Source of the DNA: G963664835 sp963664835
GTDB lineage: Bacteria > Chloroflexota > UBA6077 > FW602-bin22 > JBCLEL01
Length of the DNA: 64,000 nucleotides
Direction: 5' to 3'
NCBI GenBank assembly: GCA_963664835.2
Contig: CAXXUG010000027.1
Span: 1-64,000 of the forward strand
The stretch's first letter is position 1, and each line of letters begins with the position of its first letter. The notes beneath the pieces were generated by a model that was given only the letters and a program-made list of their open reading frames with translations, had not been told where the DNA came from and did no database searches. Of this stretch, positions 1-9,227 are shown piece by piece. The position numbers and the translations under genes are program-made.

Positions 1-235
1 CCAAGGAAAGCGGAATCTCGGGCCCGACGACGACGAGGTCGAACGCCTCGCCGGCGGCGTAGGCGGTAAGTCCAGCAATGTCGGTGACGCCGATCGGCAC
101 GTTGGTCGCCACAGCCGACGTACCGCCGTTGCCCGGAGCGCAGTAGACCTCACAAACCTGGGACGACCTGGACAGCGCCCAACAGAGCGCGTGCTCGCGA
201 GCGCCTTCCCCGACTACGAATACGCGCTTAGACAC
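1..235 (-). CDS. purD: Phosphoribosylamine-glycine ligase, N-terminal part (runs off the window)
   Basis: GAR synthetase joins glycine to phosphoribosylamine in de novo purine synthesis in the cytosol. Only the first 78 residues lie in the window. Reading the minus strand from GTG at 235 gives the start of the PurD N domain: a glycine-rich segment running into REHAL, then APGNGGT, then VVVGPEIPL, all typical of this family in this order. The gene begins 3 bp after the stop of guaA, so the two purine genes are almost certainly cotranscribed. GTG is chosen because no earlier in-frame start precedes the conserved first strand. The C-terminal ATP-grasp domain is outside the window. Confidence 0.9.
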   Translation of the reverse strand, partial: MSKRVFVVGEGAREHALCWALSRSSQVCEVYCAPGNGGTSAVATNVPIGVTDIAGLTAYAAGEAFDLVVVGPEIPLSL

Positions 236-238
236 TGC

Positions 239-1783
239 TCACTCCCACTCGATCGTCGCCGGCGGCTTGGTGCTGATATCGTAGACCACCCTGTTGACAC
301 CGGGTATTTCGTTGACTATGCGATTTGAAACGTGGGCCAACAGATCGTATGGCAGACGGTTCCAGTCAGCGGTCATGAAGTCGTCCGTCGTAACCGCGCG
401 AAGGGCGACGACGTTGTTGTAGGTCCGGCCATCGCCCATCACACCGACGGATCTCGCATCTGTGAGCACCGCCAGCGCTTGCGATACGGAGCGGTAGAGG
501 CCGGCTCCGCGCAGCTCATCGACGAACCTGGCGTCGGCCTCGCGCAGAATGGAGAGCCGTTCGGGGGTTACTTCGCCAAGAATTCGAATGCCGAGGCCCG
601 GTCCGGGAAACGGGTGCCGCCAGACGATGTTTTCCGGCAGGCCCAACTCCTCGCCGAGAACGCGCACCTCGTCCTTGAACAGGTAGCGCAGCGGCTCGAC
701 GTTGGTCAACCCCATGCGCTCCGGTAGGCCGCCGACGTTGTGATGGGTTTTTATTGTCTGAGCCGCCGGATTTTCGGCGGTTGCGCTCTCGATAACGTCG
801 GGGTACAGGGTTCCGTGGATGATGAACTGATAGTCGCCGAGCCGGCCGGCCTCGCGCTCGAAAACGCGGATGAACCTCTCGCCGATGATTCGGCGTTTCT
901 GCTCAGGGTCGATCACGCCATCGAGCGCGGAAATAAACTCAATACTCGCGTCGACGAAGACAAACTGGCCGGCGAATCGGGAGGAAAACACCTCGCGAAC
1001 CTGCTCTGCCTCGCCCTTGCGCAAGAGACCATTGTCGACGAACACGCAGGTCAGCCGGTCTCCCAACGCCCGCTGGGCAACGGTAGCGGCGACCGCGGAA
1101 TCGACGCCGCCGGACAGGGCACAGATCGCCCGTCCCGCACCTACCCGCTCACGGACCAATGATTCAGCCGCCTCGGCGAGCGCGTGGGATGTCCAATCGC
1201 CGGCGCAGCCACATACTTTAAAGAGGAAGTTGGCGATGAGCTGTTGGCCCAGCGGCGTGTGCACAACCTCCGGATGGAACTGGAGTCCGATGACACCGTC
1301 CCTGGCCATCGCGGCGGCCGGCGAGCTCTCGTTCCGGGCGATGACGGAGAAACCGGGAGGCATACTCTCGACTCGGTCGCCATGGCTCATCCAGGCGTCA
1401 ATCTCGGCCGGCAGTCCGGCCCACAGGTCGTGGGACTCGGTGAAGGCGACTTGAGCACGGCCGTACTCACGAACGTGGGAGTTGGCGACGTGACCGCCAA
1501 GCTGGTGGGCCAACGCCTGCATCCCGTAGCAGATTCCAAGGATTGGCAGGCCGGCATCGAGAATATGCTCTGCTATGAACGGCGCATTTGGCTCGTAGAC
1601 GCTGGCGGGCCCGCCGGAGAGAATGTATCCGACAGGCTCCCGGGCGGCGAAGTGCGCGGCCGGCGCATCCCAGGGTATCAGCTCGCAGTAGACGTTCACT
1701 TCGCGGACGCGCCGAGCAATGAGCTGGCTGTACTGCGATCCGAAGTCGACTACCAGTACGGTTTGATGCTTGCCGATAGCCAC
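239..1783 (-). CDS. guaA: GMP synthase (glutamine-hydrolysing)
   Basis: Converts XMP to GMP using ATP and glutamine. The order is class I glutamine amidotransferase (residues about 8-195, nucleophile Cys85 in GICYGMQ, His/Glu in LQFHPEV), ATP-pyrophosphatase with P-loop SGGVDS near residue 225, then the C-terminal dimerisation domain ending in IEWE. At 514 residues it has the family's usual length. The open frame extends 80 codons upstream, but that stretch is low-complexity Ser/Arg and unlike GuaA. GTG at 1783 follows AGGGA by five bases and gives the normal N-terminus. It lies directly upstream of purD on the same strand. Confidence is very high. Confidence 0.97.
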   Translation of the reverse strand: MAIGKHQTVLVVDFGSQYSQLIARRVREVNVYCELIPWDAPAAHFAAREPVGYILSGGPASVYEPNAPFIAEHILDAGLPILGICYGMQALAHQLGGHVANSHVREYGRAQVAFTESHDLWAGLPAEIDAWMSHGDRVESMPPGFSVIARNESSPAAAMARDGVIGLQFHPEVVHTPLGQQLIANFLFKVCGCAGDWTSHALAEAAESLVRERVGAGRAICALSGGVDSAVAATVAQRALGDRLTCVFVDNGLLRKGEAEQVREVFSSRFAGQFVFVDASIEFISALDGVIDPEQKRRIIGERFIRVFEREAGRLGDYQFIIHGTLYPDVIESATAENPAAQTIKTHHNVGGLPERMGLTNVEPLRYLFKDEVRVLGEELGLPENIVWRHPFPGPGLGIRILGEVTPERLSILREADARFVDELRGAGLYRSVSQALAVLTDARSVGVMGDGRTYNNVVALRAVTTDDFMTADWNRLPYDLLAHVSNRIVNEIPGVNRVVYDISTKPPATIEWE

Positions 1784-1814
1784 CTTGTCCCTGACCGTCG
1801 TGGTTTGGGGGCGC

Positions 1815-3674
1815 CTACTTTTCCGAACCGGACTCAGCCGCCGATGCTCCGGCCGCGGCGCCCTCTTCAGACTGTTGCTCTGCTTTGTCGTTATTCTGGT
1901 CCGGCGGGAACACCCGCGTCGCGGCGCCGACCGACTTGACCTTAACAAGGCCTCGGCGCTGGACCTCCAACAGGAACTGCTTGAACTGCTTGAAGCCCCG
2001 GGCCTTCTCGTCAAAACCGCCAATCCGCTTGGTCAGTCGGTTCTTGACGAATGCGGCGCCGACATAGGGTTTCTTGTCGGTTACCGCGGCAGTCACAATC
2101 GCGGCCGCTTCCACGAACGGATCCGGCTGTTCCTCTTCCGGCTCGGTCTCATCGTCGGCCTCGGCCGGCTCAGCGGCGACCTCCGCAACGGGCTCGGGAG
2201 CGGCGGCCGGCTGTTCCTCGGCGGCAACCTGCTCGGGCGTCTCGACCGACGGAGGCGCTTGATCTTGGGCGGACGCTGCCGGCGCCTTTTCTTCGACAGT
2301 CTGCTCGGCCACCGCAACGGCCAACGGATGATCTTCATTAAGGTGGCACATCCTCACCCGGTGGCGGGAGCTGCCGATCTCGATCTCACGAGGCTCCTTG
2401 TCAACCGTTATCACGTTGTCCTTTACCAGCCGGTTCAACGAGCTACGGGCCTCGGCGTCAACGCCCGCTTCAGGAAGGTTCTGAGCCAAATGATTCGTCA
2501 GATTGGTCAGGACATACGTATAGGTAAGCCAACGCGAACGGGTACGCAGCTCGGAGACGAACCGGACCACATCCATCATCTGGTCGTCGACTGTATCCGG
2601 AGTGAGCTGAGGCTCCGCCGGCGTCTCGTCCCGCGTGGGCGCGGCAGCCGGCTGGTCCGCTTCCGGTTCGGGCTGAGCCGTCTCCTCCGGCTTCTTGAGC
2701 GCGGTCACCCACAGCACCGGCCCCTCGCGCTTGGTCTCGATCAGGCCGTGCTCTTCCGCAACGTCGAGGAGGTCCTTGAAGCGGCGGAAGCCAAGTTCCT
2801 TTTCGTGGAATCCGCTGTGCCGGCCGTGCATAAGGTCGCGAAGATTGGTACTGCGAACGCGGGCCCTGCCGGCCGCTTCCTTCTCGGCCAGTATGCCCAG
2901 GAGCTTGTCGATGACCTGCCGGACTTCCGCGGTGAACTCGGTAGTGGGTGCGGAAGACTCGCCAGAGGGCGTCGAATCTTCCTTGGAGCCCCTCGAGGCC
3001 TTGGCCGGCGTTTGCTTGGCTTGCGCGGCGGGGCGCACGGGCTCGACTTCGGCGGCCGGCGCCGGCGTTCTCGCGGTGGCCGTCGATGAAGACTGAGACC
3101 TCGTTTGCCGGCCGGAATCCGAGCGGCGGCGGCGATTATTGGTCGGAGGCGGCGGGGCCTGTAACGTCGCCGGATCTACCAGGGAGCGGTAAGGTATGAA
3201 CTCATCCGCCATGTCCCTGAGTATCGCGGCGACCAGGTCGGGGCCTATTACGATGACTCGCTTGCCGCGCAACTGGGTCAGCCGGACAACCGGCACCATA
3301 TCCTTGTCGCCGGATATCAGGACATAGACCTGGATTTCCGGCATCAGATGCAAGAAGTCGACACAATCGGCGACCATACAGGGATCGGCCAGGCTCTTGC
3401 CCTTGGGACCGCCGGGCTGATTGTCCGACTCGAATCGGAAGGTGGGAGCGTAGACCGGCTCGACGCCGGCACGGTATACGGCCAGGCGTTCGCTGGTCAT
3501 TTGCCACTCGGAGTAGGCCCGAGCGACCACTATTTCACCGTAGCGCTGGGCGGCGCCGACTAGCGCCGGGACATCGGGCAGCAAACCTCCCATGTCCGCG
3601 GAGGTGCTGATGGCGAGATTGTCCCAATCGATAAAAAGCGCAACCTTGGTTGGTTGATCATTATTGCGAACCAT
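1815..3674 (-). CDS. NYN (PIN-like) RNase-domain protein with OST-HTH-like repeats
   Basis: A 619-residue LabA/DUF88-type protein. The NYN domain (residues about 8-165) keeps the acidic residues of the PIN-like fold: D16 and D18 in FIDWDNL, D103, and D123/D125 in SGDKD. After a charged linker come three winged-helix-like segments at about 246-320, 366-435 and 515-590. The first and third resemble OST-HTH/LOTUS domains (a phenylalanine-rich helix, then a GLI/GLV strand). Ala/Glu/Pro-rich linkers separate them. The family is predicted to cut or bind RNA, metal-dependently. It sits just upstream of guaA on the same strand, but its own promoter and a terminator-like hairpin lie in front, so expression may be attenuated. 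Its RNA target is unknown. Confidence 0.85.
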   Translation of the reverse strand: MVRNNDQPTKVALFIDWDNLAISTSADMGGLLPDVPALVGAAQRYGEIVVARAYSEWQMTSERLAVYRAGVEPVYAPTFRFESDNQPGGPKGKSLADPCMVADCVDFLHLMPEIQVYVLISGDKDMVPVVRLTQLRGKRVIVIGPDLVAAILRDMADEFIPYRSLVDPATLQAPPPPTNNRRRRSDSGRQTRSQSSSTATARTPAPAAEVEPVRPAAQAKQTPAKASRGSKEDSTPSGESSAPTTEFTAEVRQVIDKLLGILAEKEAAGRARVRSTNLRDLMHGRHSGFHEKELGFRRFKDLLDVAEEHGLIETKREGPVLWVTALKKPEETAQPEPEADQPAAAPTRDETPAEPQLTPDTVDDQMMDVVRFVSELRTRSRWLTYTYVLTNLTNHLAQNLPEAGVDAEARSSLNRLVKDNVITVDKEPREIEIGSSRHRVRMCHLNEDHPLAVAVAEQTVEEKAPAASAQDQAPPSVETPEQVAAEEQPAAAPEPVAEVAAEPAEADDETEPEEEQPDPFVEAAAIVTAAVTDKKPYVGAAFVKNRLTKRIGGFDEKARGFKQFKQFLLEVQRRGLVKVKSVGAATRVFPPDQNNDKAEQQSEEGAAAGASAAESGSEK

Positions 3675-3703
3675 GTCTCGAAAAAGTTCCTCTTTCCTGG
3701 ATA

Positions 3704-3756
3704 AAAATAAAAAAGCCTGGACTCAGCTTCGCGTTCAAACAGCGAAGAGCCAGGCA
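3704..3756 (-). terminator. Intrinsic terminator or attenuator
   Basis: On the minus strand GCCTGG...CCAGGC forms the outer stem and CTTCGC/GCGAAG the inner stem. It is followed immediately by six T, A, then five T. It lies between the upstream promoter and the NYN start codon. Confidence 0.65.
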
Positions 3757-3851
3757 ATAAAGACAAAACCGAGGGCGAAAGTCCGATCTTCCTAATCTGC
3801 TCCTGCGGTGATAGACAACCGGCGACGCACTTCTGGCGGCCACCGTGCACA
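3705..3851 (-). ncRNA. Candidate ~145-nt leader or small RNA ahead of the NYN gene
   Basis: A strong promoter (TTGACT, 18 bp, TATATT) and a GC hairpin followed by a T-rich tract bracket about 145 bases that hold no convincing protein. The transcript would end about 30 bases before the NYN start codon. It could be an independent small RNA or a 5' leader with an attenuator for the RNase-like gene. I compared it by memory with SRP RNA, 6S RNA, T-box and common riboswitch consensus motifs and recognised none. Assignment is inference. Confidence 0.4.
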
Positions 3852-3857
3852 TGTAGA

Positions 3858-3887
3858 AATATAGCAAATTGAGCGCCGGCGAGTCAA
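3858..3887 (-). promoter_or_regulatory. Sigma70-type promoter for the leader/NYN gene
   Basis: Minus strand TTGACT at 3887-3882 and TATATT at 3863-3858, separated by 18 bp. Both boxes match consensus at five of six positions. Predicted start of transcription is near 3851. The stretch 3888-3995 upstream holds nothing else I can name. Confidence 0.6.
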
Positions 3888-3995
3888 CGAAGCGAATGCC
3901 GGTTTCGGGCGGTCTTTAGCCGGAGAGTGAATAGGCCGGTGGCGGGGACCACAACATTTCTGATCCAAGTGAGGAAAGATTGATCCGCGGGGTAG

Positions 3996-6900
3996 TCACT
4001 GGCGGGGGAACAGAGGTGACCAGCCGCTGTTTCTTGACCAAAGGATCGGCAACGTGTTGTTCGGACAACTCTGAGAGAACACCAATAACGCCTGCGTGTC
4101 TGCGTACCCGAGGGGGTGTTTCGGCTCGAGCGTAATACCCTTAGTCTCAGCTACTCGCTCGGCCCGTTCTCGTTCAACTAGATCGGGAAAAACCGCAGAC
4201 TCTTTGGAGAAAGCCCTGTCTTCGGGCCCCAACTCCTCGCAGAAGTAAACTGCCGCATCTAGGCCTTTGTTGTGAATAAACCGTTCGACCTTTACGCGGG
4301 CCTGATCAAAGCCAACCAAGGTAACTAGAATGATCTTTATCCCAACTTTGTTCGCCTGCCAAAGTAGATCCAAGTTTCTGTTCAGTCCCGCGACCAAGGT
4401 CTGTCCGCTTCCAGAGAAATCGTCGACTAGCACAAGTCGCTGAACCTTATGACCGTCCGCAATTCTCTGCTTCAGCGACTCAAGCGAAACTACGGATTCA
4501 GCAAATATTTGATTTTCACTTGCAAACAACCTGCAATAGGTCAATCCAGATTTAGCCGGAGAGGCGTCAAGTGAACTGACTAAGATGTCCCGTCGTCGGA
4601 CTCTCGCGCCTGACTGTATGACGGTCAGCATTTCTCGCGTTACAATTCCGAACGCCTCGTGCATTTTGGTTCGAACGGTATGCTCGTCATAGACGCTGAC
4701 TTTGGACAGCAACTGGAACATCAGCCGCTGGTCATCCAAGCTGTCGAACTGTTCAAGCCACTTTCTGACCATAGACGGCTCAATGGTTCGACCGCGGAAG
4801 CTGAATTGCCTCCACCCCTCGCATAGACTTGAGACTTCAGCATCCTTGACCCGTATGAGTTCCTCATCTTCCAACCTAGATTTCAAATGATCCAATTCCC
4901 GAGAGTCCGCTAGCAACTCCCCGACACCCTTGTCCTTCAACCAAGATCGAAATAGCGGGATCTTAGGAGTGATATTTCCTTGCTCATCCTCAACGAAAAT
5001 CTTCCGGCGAACAAAATCCTGGAGCGTTACTCGGAAAGTCTGCCTTTCGACCGGAAGATCGGCTGCATTCCCAAATTCCGCCCATATGGTTTTGGCATCA
5101 GCGGAAGAGTGTTTGCGAAATGCTCGGCCAACTGAGATTAATACCGAGCAACGTTCGATGCGCCGTCGTTCGATATCGTCCCCGGCTTCTGCTAAACCGT
5201 CAGTCCAAAAGTGGGTGAAGGAGTTCGCGCCAATTTTCTTAAGCGCGTTGTTTATTGCGGTTGCAACGTCGACTTCGCTGGCGTCGCTGAAACGGTTCTC
5301 AACCAAATATTCGAACAGTTCGGTAGCCAATAGCTTCGCAAAGTAGGGGTTGCCAGCACTTGACTCGAATAATTCATCCAGGGCAGTGTCACTTATCGTT
5401 AACCAGTCCTCTACTGGCTTGCGGATTAGCTCGGCAAAATCGCTCCAGTCACTGGATTTGTCAAAGCAATCTACTTCAACTGGTCTGAACTTATTGAGAC
5501 GATCTCCCTGACGCTTCACAATTTGCTGCATGTTTTCTCCACCTACTAGGAGAAACCCGCAACCCCGCTTATTGCTTATCTGCCGCAAAGGTTGGAATAG
5601 AGATGTGCTTAGATCGGACCTCCTGAAAAGCTCAGGTGGCAATTCATCGAATTCGTCAAGTATGAAGAGTAGTCGCAGATCTTTGTCGGTTAGAGCTCGA
5701 TCAACGAAATTTGAAAGAGGGGCGAGTCCATTCGTGAAATCCGGACACGGCAAATGTGCTAGACTAGGAATGCTCTCCCTGATAGCCTCAGTCAGAACAT
5801 CTCCTAAGTTCCTCAAGGTGCTGATTGCGTCATCGCCGACGTAATCACCACTGCCCTTGCTTATAACGATCCACTTCGTGCTTGGAATAGACTTAAGGTG
5901 TTCCGCCACTGCGTTAGCCAAGGACGTTTTGCCGACGCGTTTCTGACCGCATATGAAGGCTGAGCCGACGGTCTGAAGATTGGTTAGTCGAACTAACCGC
6001 TTCAACTCCTGTTTGCGCCCTATCAGATCGTCCCCGGTTGTTACGGGTTCGAGAGAATAGGGTTCGGTTAGTTCAACGCTTTCCCAATCAACATCGTCCC
6101 GTTGGGCTGCGACCGTGAACATGTGCTCTTCTTCACGTCTGCCACCGAGTCGTGACCACGACAGTTTTATGAGCAAATTTGCTTCAGTTGAAGGCGACAC
6201 AACCTTCGCCACGATGTCCAACACAGGTGTGTCACCAGACTGGATGGTCCCAATCTCGATTGATGAGGTCTCCACATGGAGACAATTATCGTAATCAACC
6301 ACGTCCAGCCTCAGATTTCTGGCCGGTCCAGCGCCGTCGTTCGCGATTCTGATTTTGAAGTAAACGAGTGTATCAGGCCTTTCCAGTGGATATTTCTTTG
6401 CTATTGGCGAGAAGGTAAGACTCGGACTCTTACTCTTTTCTAGAGAATTAAAATGATTCTCAACAGCCGACTTCAGTTGGAGAGCTAGACCTCCAAGGAC
6501 GCTGTTGGCGGCCGCTGTACCGTATGCGCGTGCCTCATTTGCGAATTCGTCACAAACATCACAAGCGCTATCGCGTGTATGAATTGGATCTGCGTCCTTG
6601 TTATCAACGTAATCCCCTACCGTCTGGAAAAGACTCTTGAGACGGTTTTTGTTAATGAGTGACCTTGGCAAGAGCGGCGATATTAATGGGCCAGCTGTTT
6701 TACGGTTGAGTATCCGCATCAGTTGCTGCTGAAGCACGTGAATCTGATCCAGATCGGGTGTTACGCGGATCAAATCATCTAATTCGTTCGAAACGTCCTG
6801 GAAATGGGCAGCCAATCCCCGTAGCTTCTCAAAGGTTTGGGTTCCGGGTTCAATGCCGATAGCGCCGTAAACATTATTCCTAAATACCCGGTCGAATAGT

Positions 6901-7181
6901 AAGCCGGCAACTCCCTCCGTATTTCCGGATTTCAAGGCGTTGGGTGATATCGTGAGGGTCCACAGAAGCCATCCCGCCGCGAAGCGCTGAATTTGAGCGG
7001 GCAGTTCTATTGAGAAGAGTCTCGATGTCGCGGTCGCGTTGGAGTTGTAGTTGAAGTGCTCAAGAATAGTCTGGGCTAATTCTTCAAGAGCACTTTGTTG
7101 TTCTTCATCCCCAGCATTGGCAAGTCGTTCGGCGGCGGATTGGATTTCCGTTAAGGGCTTTCCAAGTTGCTGTTCGGTCAT
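3996..7181 (-). CDS. P-loop NTPase fused to a C-terminal phosphoribosyltransferase-like domain (predicted defence protein)
   Basis: A 1061-residue single gene. Residues 1-380 are unrecognised; about 260-370 looks like a beta-rich NEW3/CARDB-like insert. A STAND/AAA-type NTPase follows, with Walker A GQKRVGKTS near 414 and Walker B LLFILDEFDEL near 507. The middle is helical with possible winged helices. The C-terminus carries VLVDDFSGSGQT near 921, the PRPP-loop-like signature of the PRTase-CE group, and ends with the Asn-Thr-Leu-Pro and PLFPR motifs I associate with that group. Such domains are predicted parts of prokaryotic conflict systems. ATG at 7181 has GGAG eight bases upstream. Its codon use is more AT-rich than its neighbours, which suggests transfer. 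The trigger and substrate are unknown. Confidence 0.75.
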   Translation of the reverse strand: MTEQQLGKPLTEIQSAAERLANAGDEEQQSALEELAQTILEHFNYNSNATATSRLFSIELPAQIQRFAAGWLLWTLTISPNALKSGNTEGVAGLLFDRVFRNNVYGAIGIEPGTQTFEKLRGLAAHFQDVSNELDDLIRVTPDLDQIHVLQQQLMRILNRKTAGPLISPLLPRSLINKNRLKSLFQTVGDYVDNKDADPIHTRDSACDVCDEFANEARAYGTAAANSVLGGLALQLKSAVENHFNSLEKSKSPSLTFSPIAKKYPLERPDTLVYFKIRIANDGAGPARNLRLDVVDYDNCLHVETSSIEIGTIQSGDTPVLDIVAKVVSPSTEANLLIKLSWSRLGGRREEEHMFTVAAQRDDVDWESVELTEPYSLEPVTTGDDLIGRKQELKRLVRLTNLQTVGSAFICGQKRVGKTSLANAVAEHLKSIPSTKWIVISKGSGDYVGDDAISTLRNLGDVLTEAIRESIPSLAHLPCPDFTNGLAPLSNFVDRALTDKDLRLLFILDEFDELPPELFRRSDLSTSLFQPLRQISNKRGCGFLLVGGENMQQIVKRQGDRLNKFRPVEVDCFDKSSDWSDFAELIRKPVEDWLTISDTALDELFESSAGNPYFAKLLATELFEYLVENRFSDASEVDVATAINNALKKIGANSFTHFWTDGLAEAGDDIERRRIERCSVLISVGRAFRKHSSADAKTIWAEFGNAADLPVERQTFRVTLQDFVRRKIFVEDEQGNITPKIPLFRSWLKDKGVGELLADSRELDHLKSRLEDEELIRVKDAEVSSLCEGWRQFSFRGRTIEPSMVRKWLEQFDSLDDQRLMFQLLSKVSVYDEHTVRTKMHEAFGIVTREMLTVIQSGARVRRRDILVSSLDASPAKSGLTYCRLFASENQIFAESVVSLESLKQRIADGHKVQRLVLVDDFSGSGQTLVAGLNRNLDLLWQANKVGIKIILVTLVGFDQARVKVERFIHNKGLDAAVYFCEELGPEDRAFSKESAVFPDLVERERAERVAETKGITLEPKHPLGYADTQALLVFSQSCPNNTLPILWSRNSGWSPLFPRQ

Positions 7182-7264
7182 GCGGAGTCTCCGTTGGGGT
7201 AGGATGTCTTATGGTCCAACGCCCGCCCTGCCGACCAACCCTGTCGCGGACTCAATCCGGCAGC

Positions 7265-9043
7265 TTACGGCGTACCGGCTCCGGACGCCCGCCGCCCGGC
7301 CGGCGCCGGCGGGTCCACGCGTACGGTGATGATGTCGGTATCGTGGTACTGCTGGTGATTGACAGAAGAGGCGTAGCCGCGCAGCAGCCGGAGGGACATC
7401 TCCTGCTCGATCGGGGTCTCGGTGTCGTGCTGCTGGAGCTGCCGGACCTGGTCCTCAATATTGGCCTCGCCTCCGCCGCCGATGAACTCCAGGTCGGCGA
7501 CAGGGCCATCGCTGGACGCGATGACGACCAAACGCCTGTCCTCCTTCTCCTCCTCGACGGCGTCAAGACTCAGATCAAGCGGAGCCAACGTCAGCAGGGT
7601 CTCTTCCGCGACGGCGCTGAGCCGGTCCTTCATGGGCGTGCTCCAACCTCTGCTGTCGGCGAACCTGGCGACAAACTCATTGAGCTGGGGTAGGGCATCG
7701 ATGTCTAGCTGGGACTGAAAACGCATGCGACGGGGGTTAGTGAACTCGAGATACAGGATCATCACTATCGCGGCGATTCCGCCCGTCGTTATGCCGCTCT
7801 TGAACAGGGCCCCGACAACGGAGCCGAGGTCCGGCATGTTGAAGAGGTTGAACTGGAACGCGGCGCCGATCCAGAAGCACATTCCGGCCACGACCACCTT
7901 CTGCTTGTTCTGCTCGCTCTGGATGACGGTCTGGGCGCCGTCGACGAAGAGTGTTCCGGTGATCAGGATCAGGTACCCGGTCATCACCGGTCCTGGAATC
8001 GAGCTGAGCAAGCCGGACACCTTGGGAAGGAACGCGACGGCCAGGAACACGCAGCCGATGGTGTATCCGACTCCGCGAGCGGCGACGCCGGTAATCTGCA
8101 GGTAGGAGACGATGCCGGGATGGATGATGTTGGGCACCGCGCCGGCGATCCCGGCGAGGAAGTTGGTCGCGCCGGCGCCGGCCATCGCGCCTTGCACCTG
8201 CCGGAAGTCTACCGCCAGGTCCTCGCGATACGAGGCCCGCTGCAGGGCAATCGCCGCCCCGTTGGCCTGGATCGAGATGATCACACCAAGAAAGAGGAAG
8301 GCCGGCAGCAGCGTCCAGAACGGGATGCCGAAGTCCAGCCCAAGGCCGGGCATCTCGCTGGGCAAGCCGACCCACGGCGCCCGAAGGACCGGGTCGATGT
8401 CGTAGATTCCAAGGATAGCGGCAACGATGCAGCCGAAGACTATGCCGATTACCGGTCCCCAGAGACGCAATACCGCCGATCCGCGCAGGGTGAGGGCGGC
8501 GACGACGACCAGGGTAGCCAGCGCGGTCAATGGCGCGGCGACCGGCTCGGCCTGCGATGCCTCGTCCAGGAGCCCGAAAACGACCGAGGCGAGGGTGATG
8601 GACAAGATCATCATCACGGTGCCGCCGAGCGTCGGGGTCACGATTCGTCGCAGGATGAAGAGCCACTTGGAGATGACTAGCTGGGCCGCGGCGGTGACCA
8701 GGACCAGCGCGGTGAGCGTAGCCGGCCCGCCGTCGACGACCGCGGTGATGCAGAACGGTATTGCGAAGGCTGCGGTGAACATCGGCGACACGGCGGCGGC
8801 GCCGATGGGTCCCAGTCTCCAGACCTGGAGCAGCGTCGACAGACCGATGACGACCAGCGAGGCGAAGACCATCCAGACGACGTAGGAGTCGCCCCGACCG
8901 GATGCCTTGGCGACGATTACCGGCGTCACGAGCAGGGTGGCGGAGGCGATCAGGCTGAACTGGAGGCCGTAGCCGATGGTGGTCCGCCACGGCGGACGCT
9001 CGTCGACCTCATAGCGGGGGTTCTGAGTAGCTTCCGCGGCCAT
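7265..9043 (-). CDS. Nucleobase:cation symporter-2 family permease with C-terminal HATPase-like domain
   Basis: A 592-residue inner-membrane protein of the xanthine/uracil permease (NCS2, SLC23-like) family. Residues about 30-430 carry the repeated hydrophobic helices and the PNIIHPGIVS loop. The last ~150 residues are soluble. They contain RLSAVAEETL and a distal conserved segment before DIITVRVD, resembling a degenerate RsbW-type histidine-kinase-like ATPase fold. The start at 9043 is preferred over an in-frame start 48 bases upstream, because GGGAGG lies five bases before it. A paralogue with the same architecture is at 24175-25908. The substrate is probably a purine or pyrimidine base (inference); the role of the tail is unknown. 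Confidence 0.8.
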   Translation of the reverse strand: MAAEATQNPRYEVDERPPWRTTIGYGLQFSLIASATLLVTPVIVAKASGRGDSYVVWMVFASLVVIGLSTLLQVWRLGPIGAAAVSPMFTAAFAIPFCITAVVDGGPATLTALVLVTAAAQLVISKWLFILRRIVTPTLGGTVMMILSITLASVVFGLLDEASQAEPVAAPLTALATLVVVAALTLRGSAVLRLWGPVIGIVFGCIVAAILGIYDIDPVLRAPWVGLPSEMPGLGLDFGIPFWTLLPAFLFLGVIISIQANGAAIALQRASYREDLAVDFRQVQGAMAGAGATNFLAGIAGAVPNIIHPGIVSYLQITGVAARGVGYTIGCVFLAVAFLPKVSGLLSSIPGPVMTGYLILITGTLFVDGAQTVIQSEQNKQKVVVAGMCFWIGAAFQFNLFNMPDLGSVVGALFKSGITTGGIAAIVMILYLEFTNPRRMRFQSQLDIDALPQLNEFVARFADSRGWSTPMKDRLSAVAEETLLTLAPLDLSLDAVEEEKEDRRLVVIASSDGPVADLEFIGGGGEANIEDQVRQLQQHDTETPIEQEMSLRLLRGYASSVNHQQYHDTDIITVRVDPPAPAGRRASGAGTP

Positions 9044-9227
9044 CTTTGCCTCCCGTAGCCGGATGGGTGATTGGCTAGGCAGATTGTACAACGAAGTTTG
9101 GGCCGGGGGCCTGAGAGGTAGGTAAGAGCGGACTGCCCAAGTGATGGGTTGTTAGGGGAAATCGCACGGGCAGGGCAAGAGTAAATGGAGCGGCGGCGGT
9201 GGGCCGGCTGGTGACGACCCTGCTGCG

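Noticed and set aside
1784..2023. 80-residue extension of GuaA
   Set aside because: Ser/Arg-rich and without family match; GTG 1783 is preceded by a ribosome site and fits other GuaA proteins.
1184..3096. Long plus-strand frames opposite guaA and the NYN gene
   Set aside because: They are antisense shadows produced by high GC content; the minus-strand genes carry clear domain motifs.
3705..3851. SRP RNA, 6S RNA or T-box
   Set aside because: Their conserved cores are absent from the sequence.
3661..3867. Minus-strand open frame in the leader ahead of the NYN gene
   Set aside because: It crosses the terminator hairpin and T-tract and has low-complexity, unprotein-like sequence.
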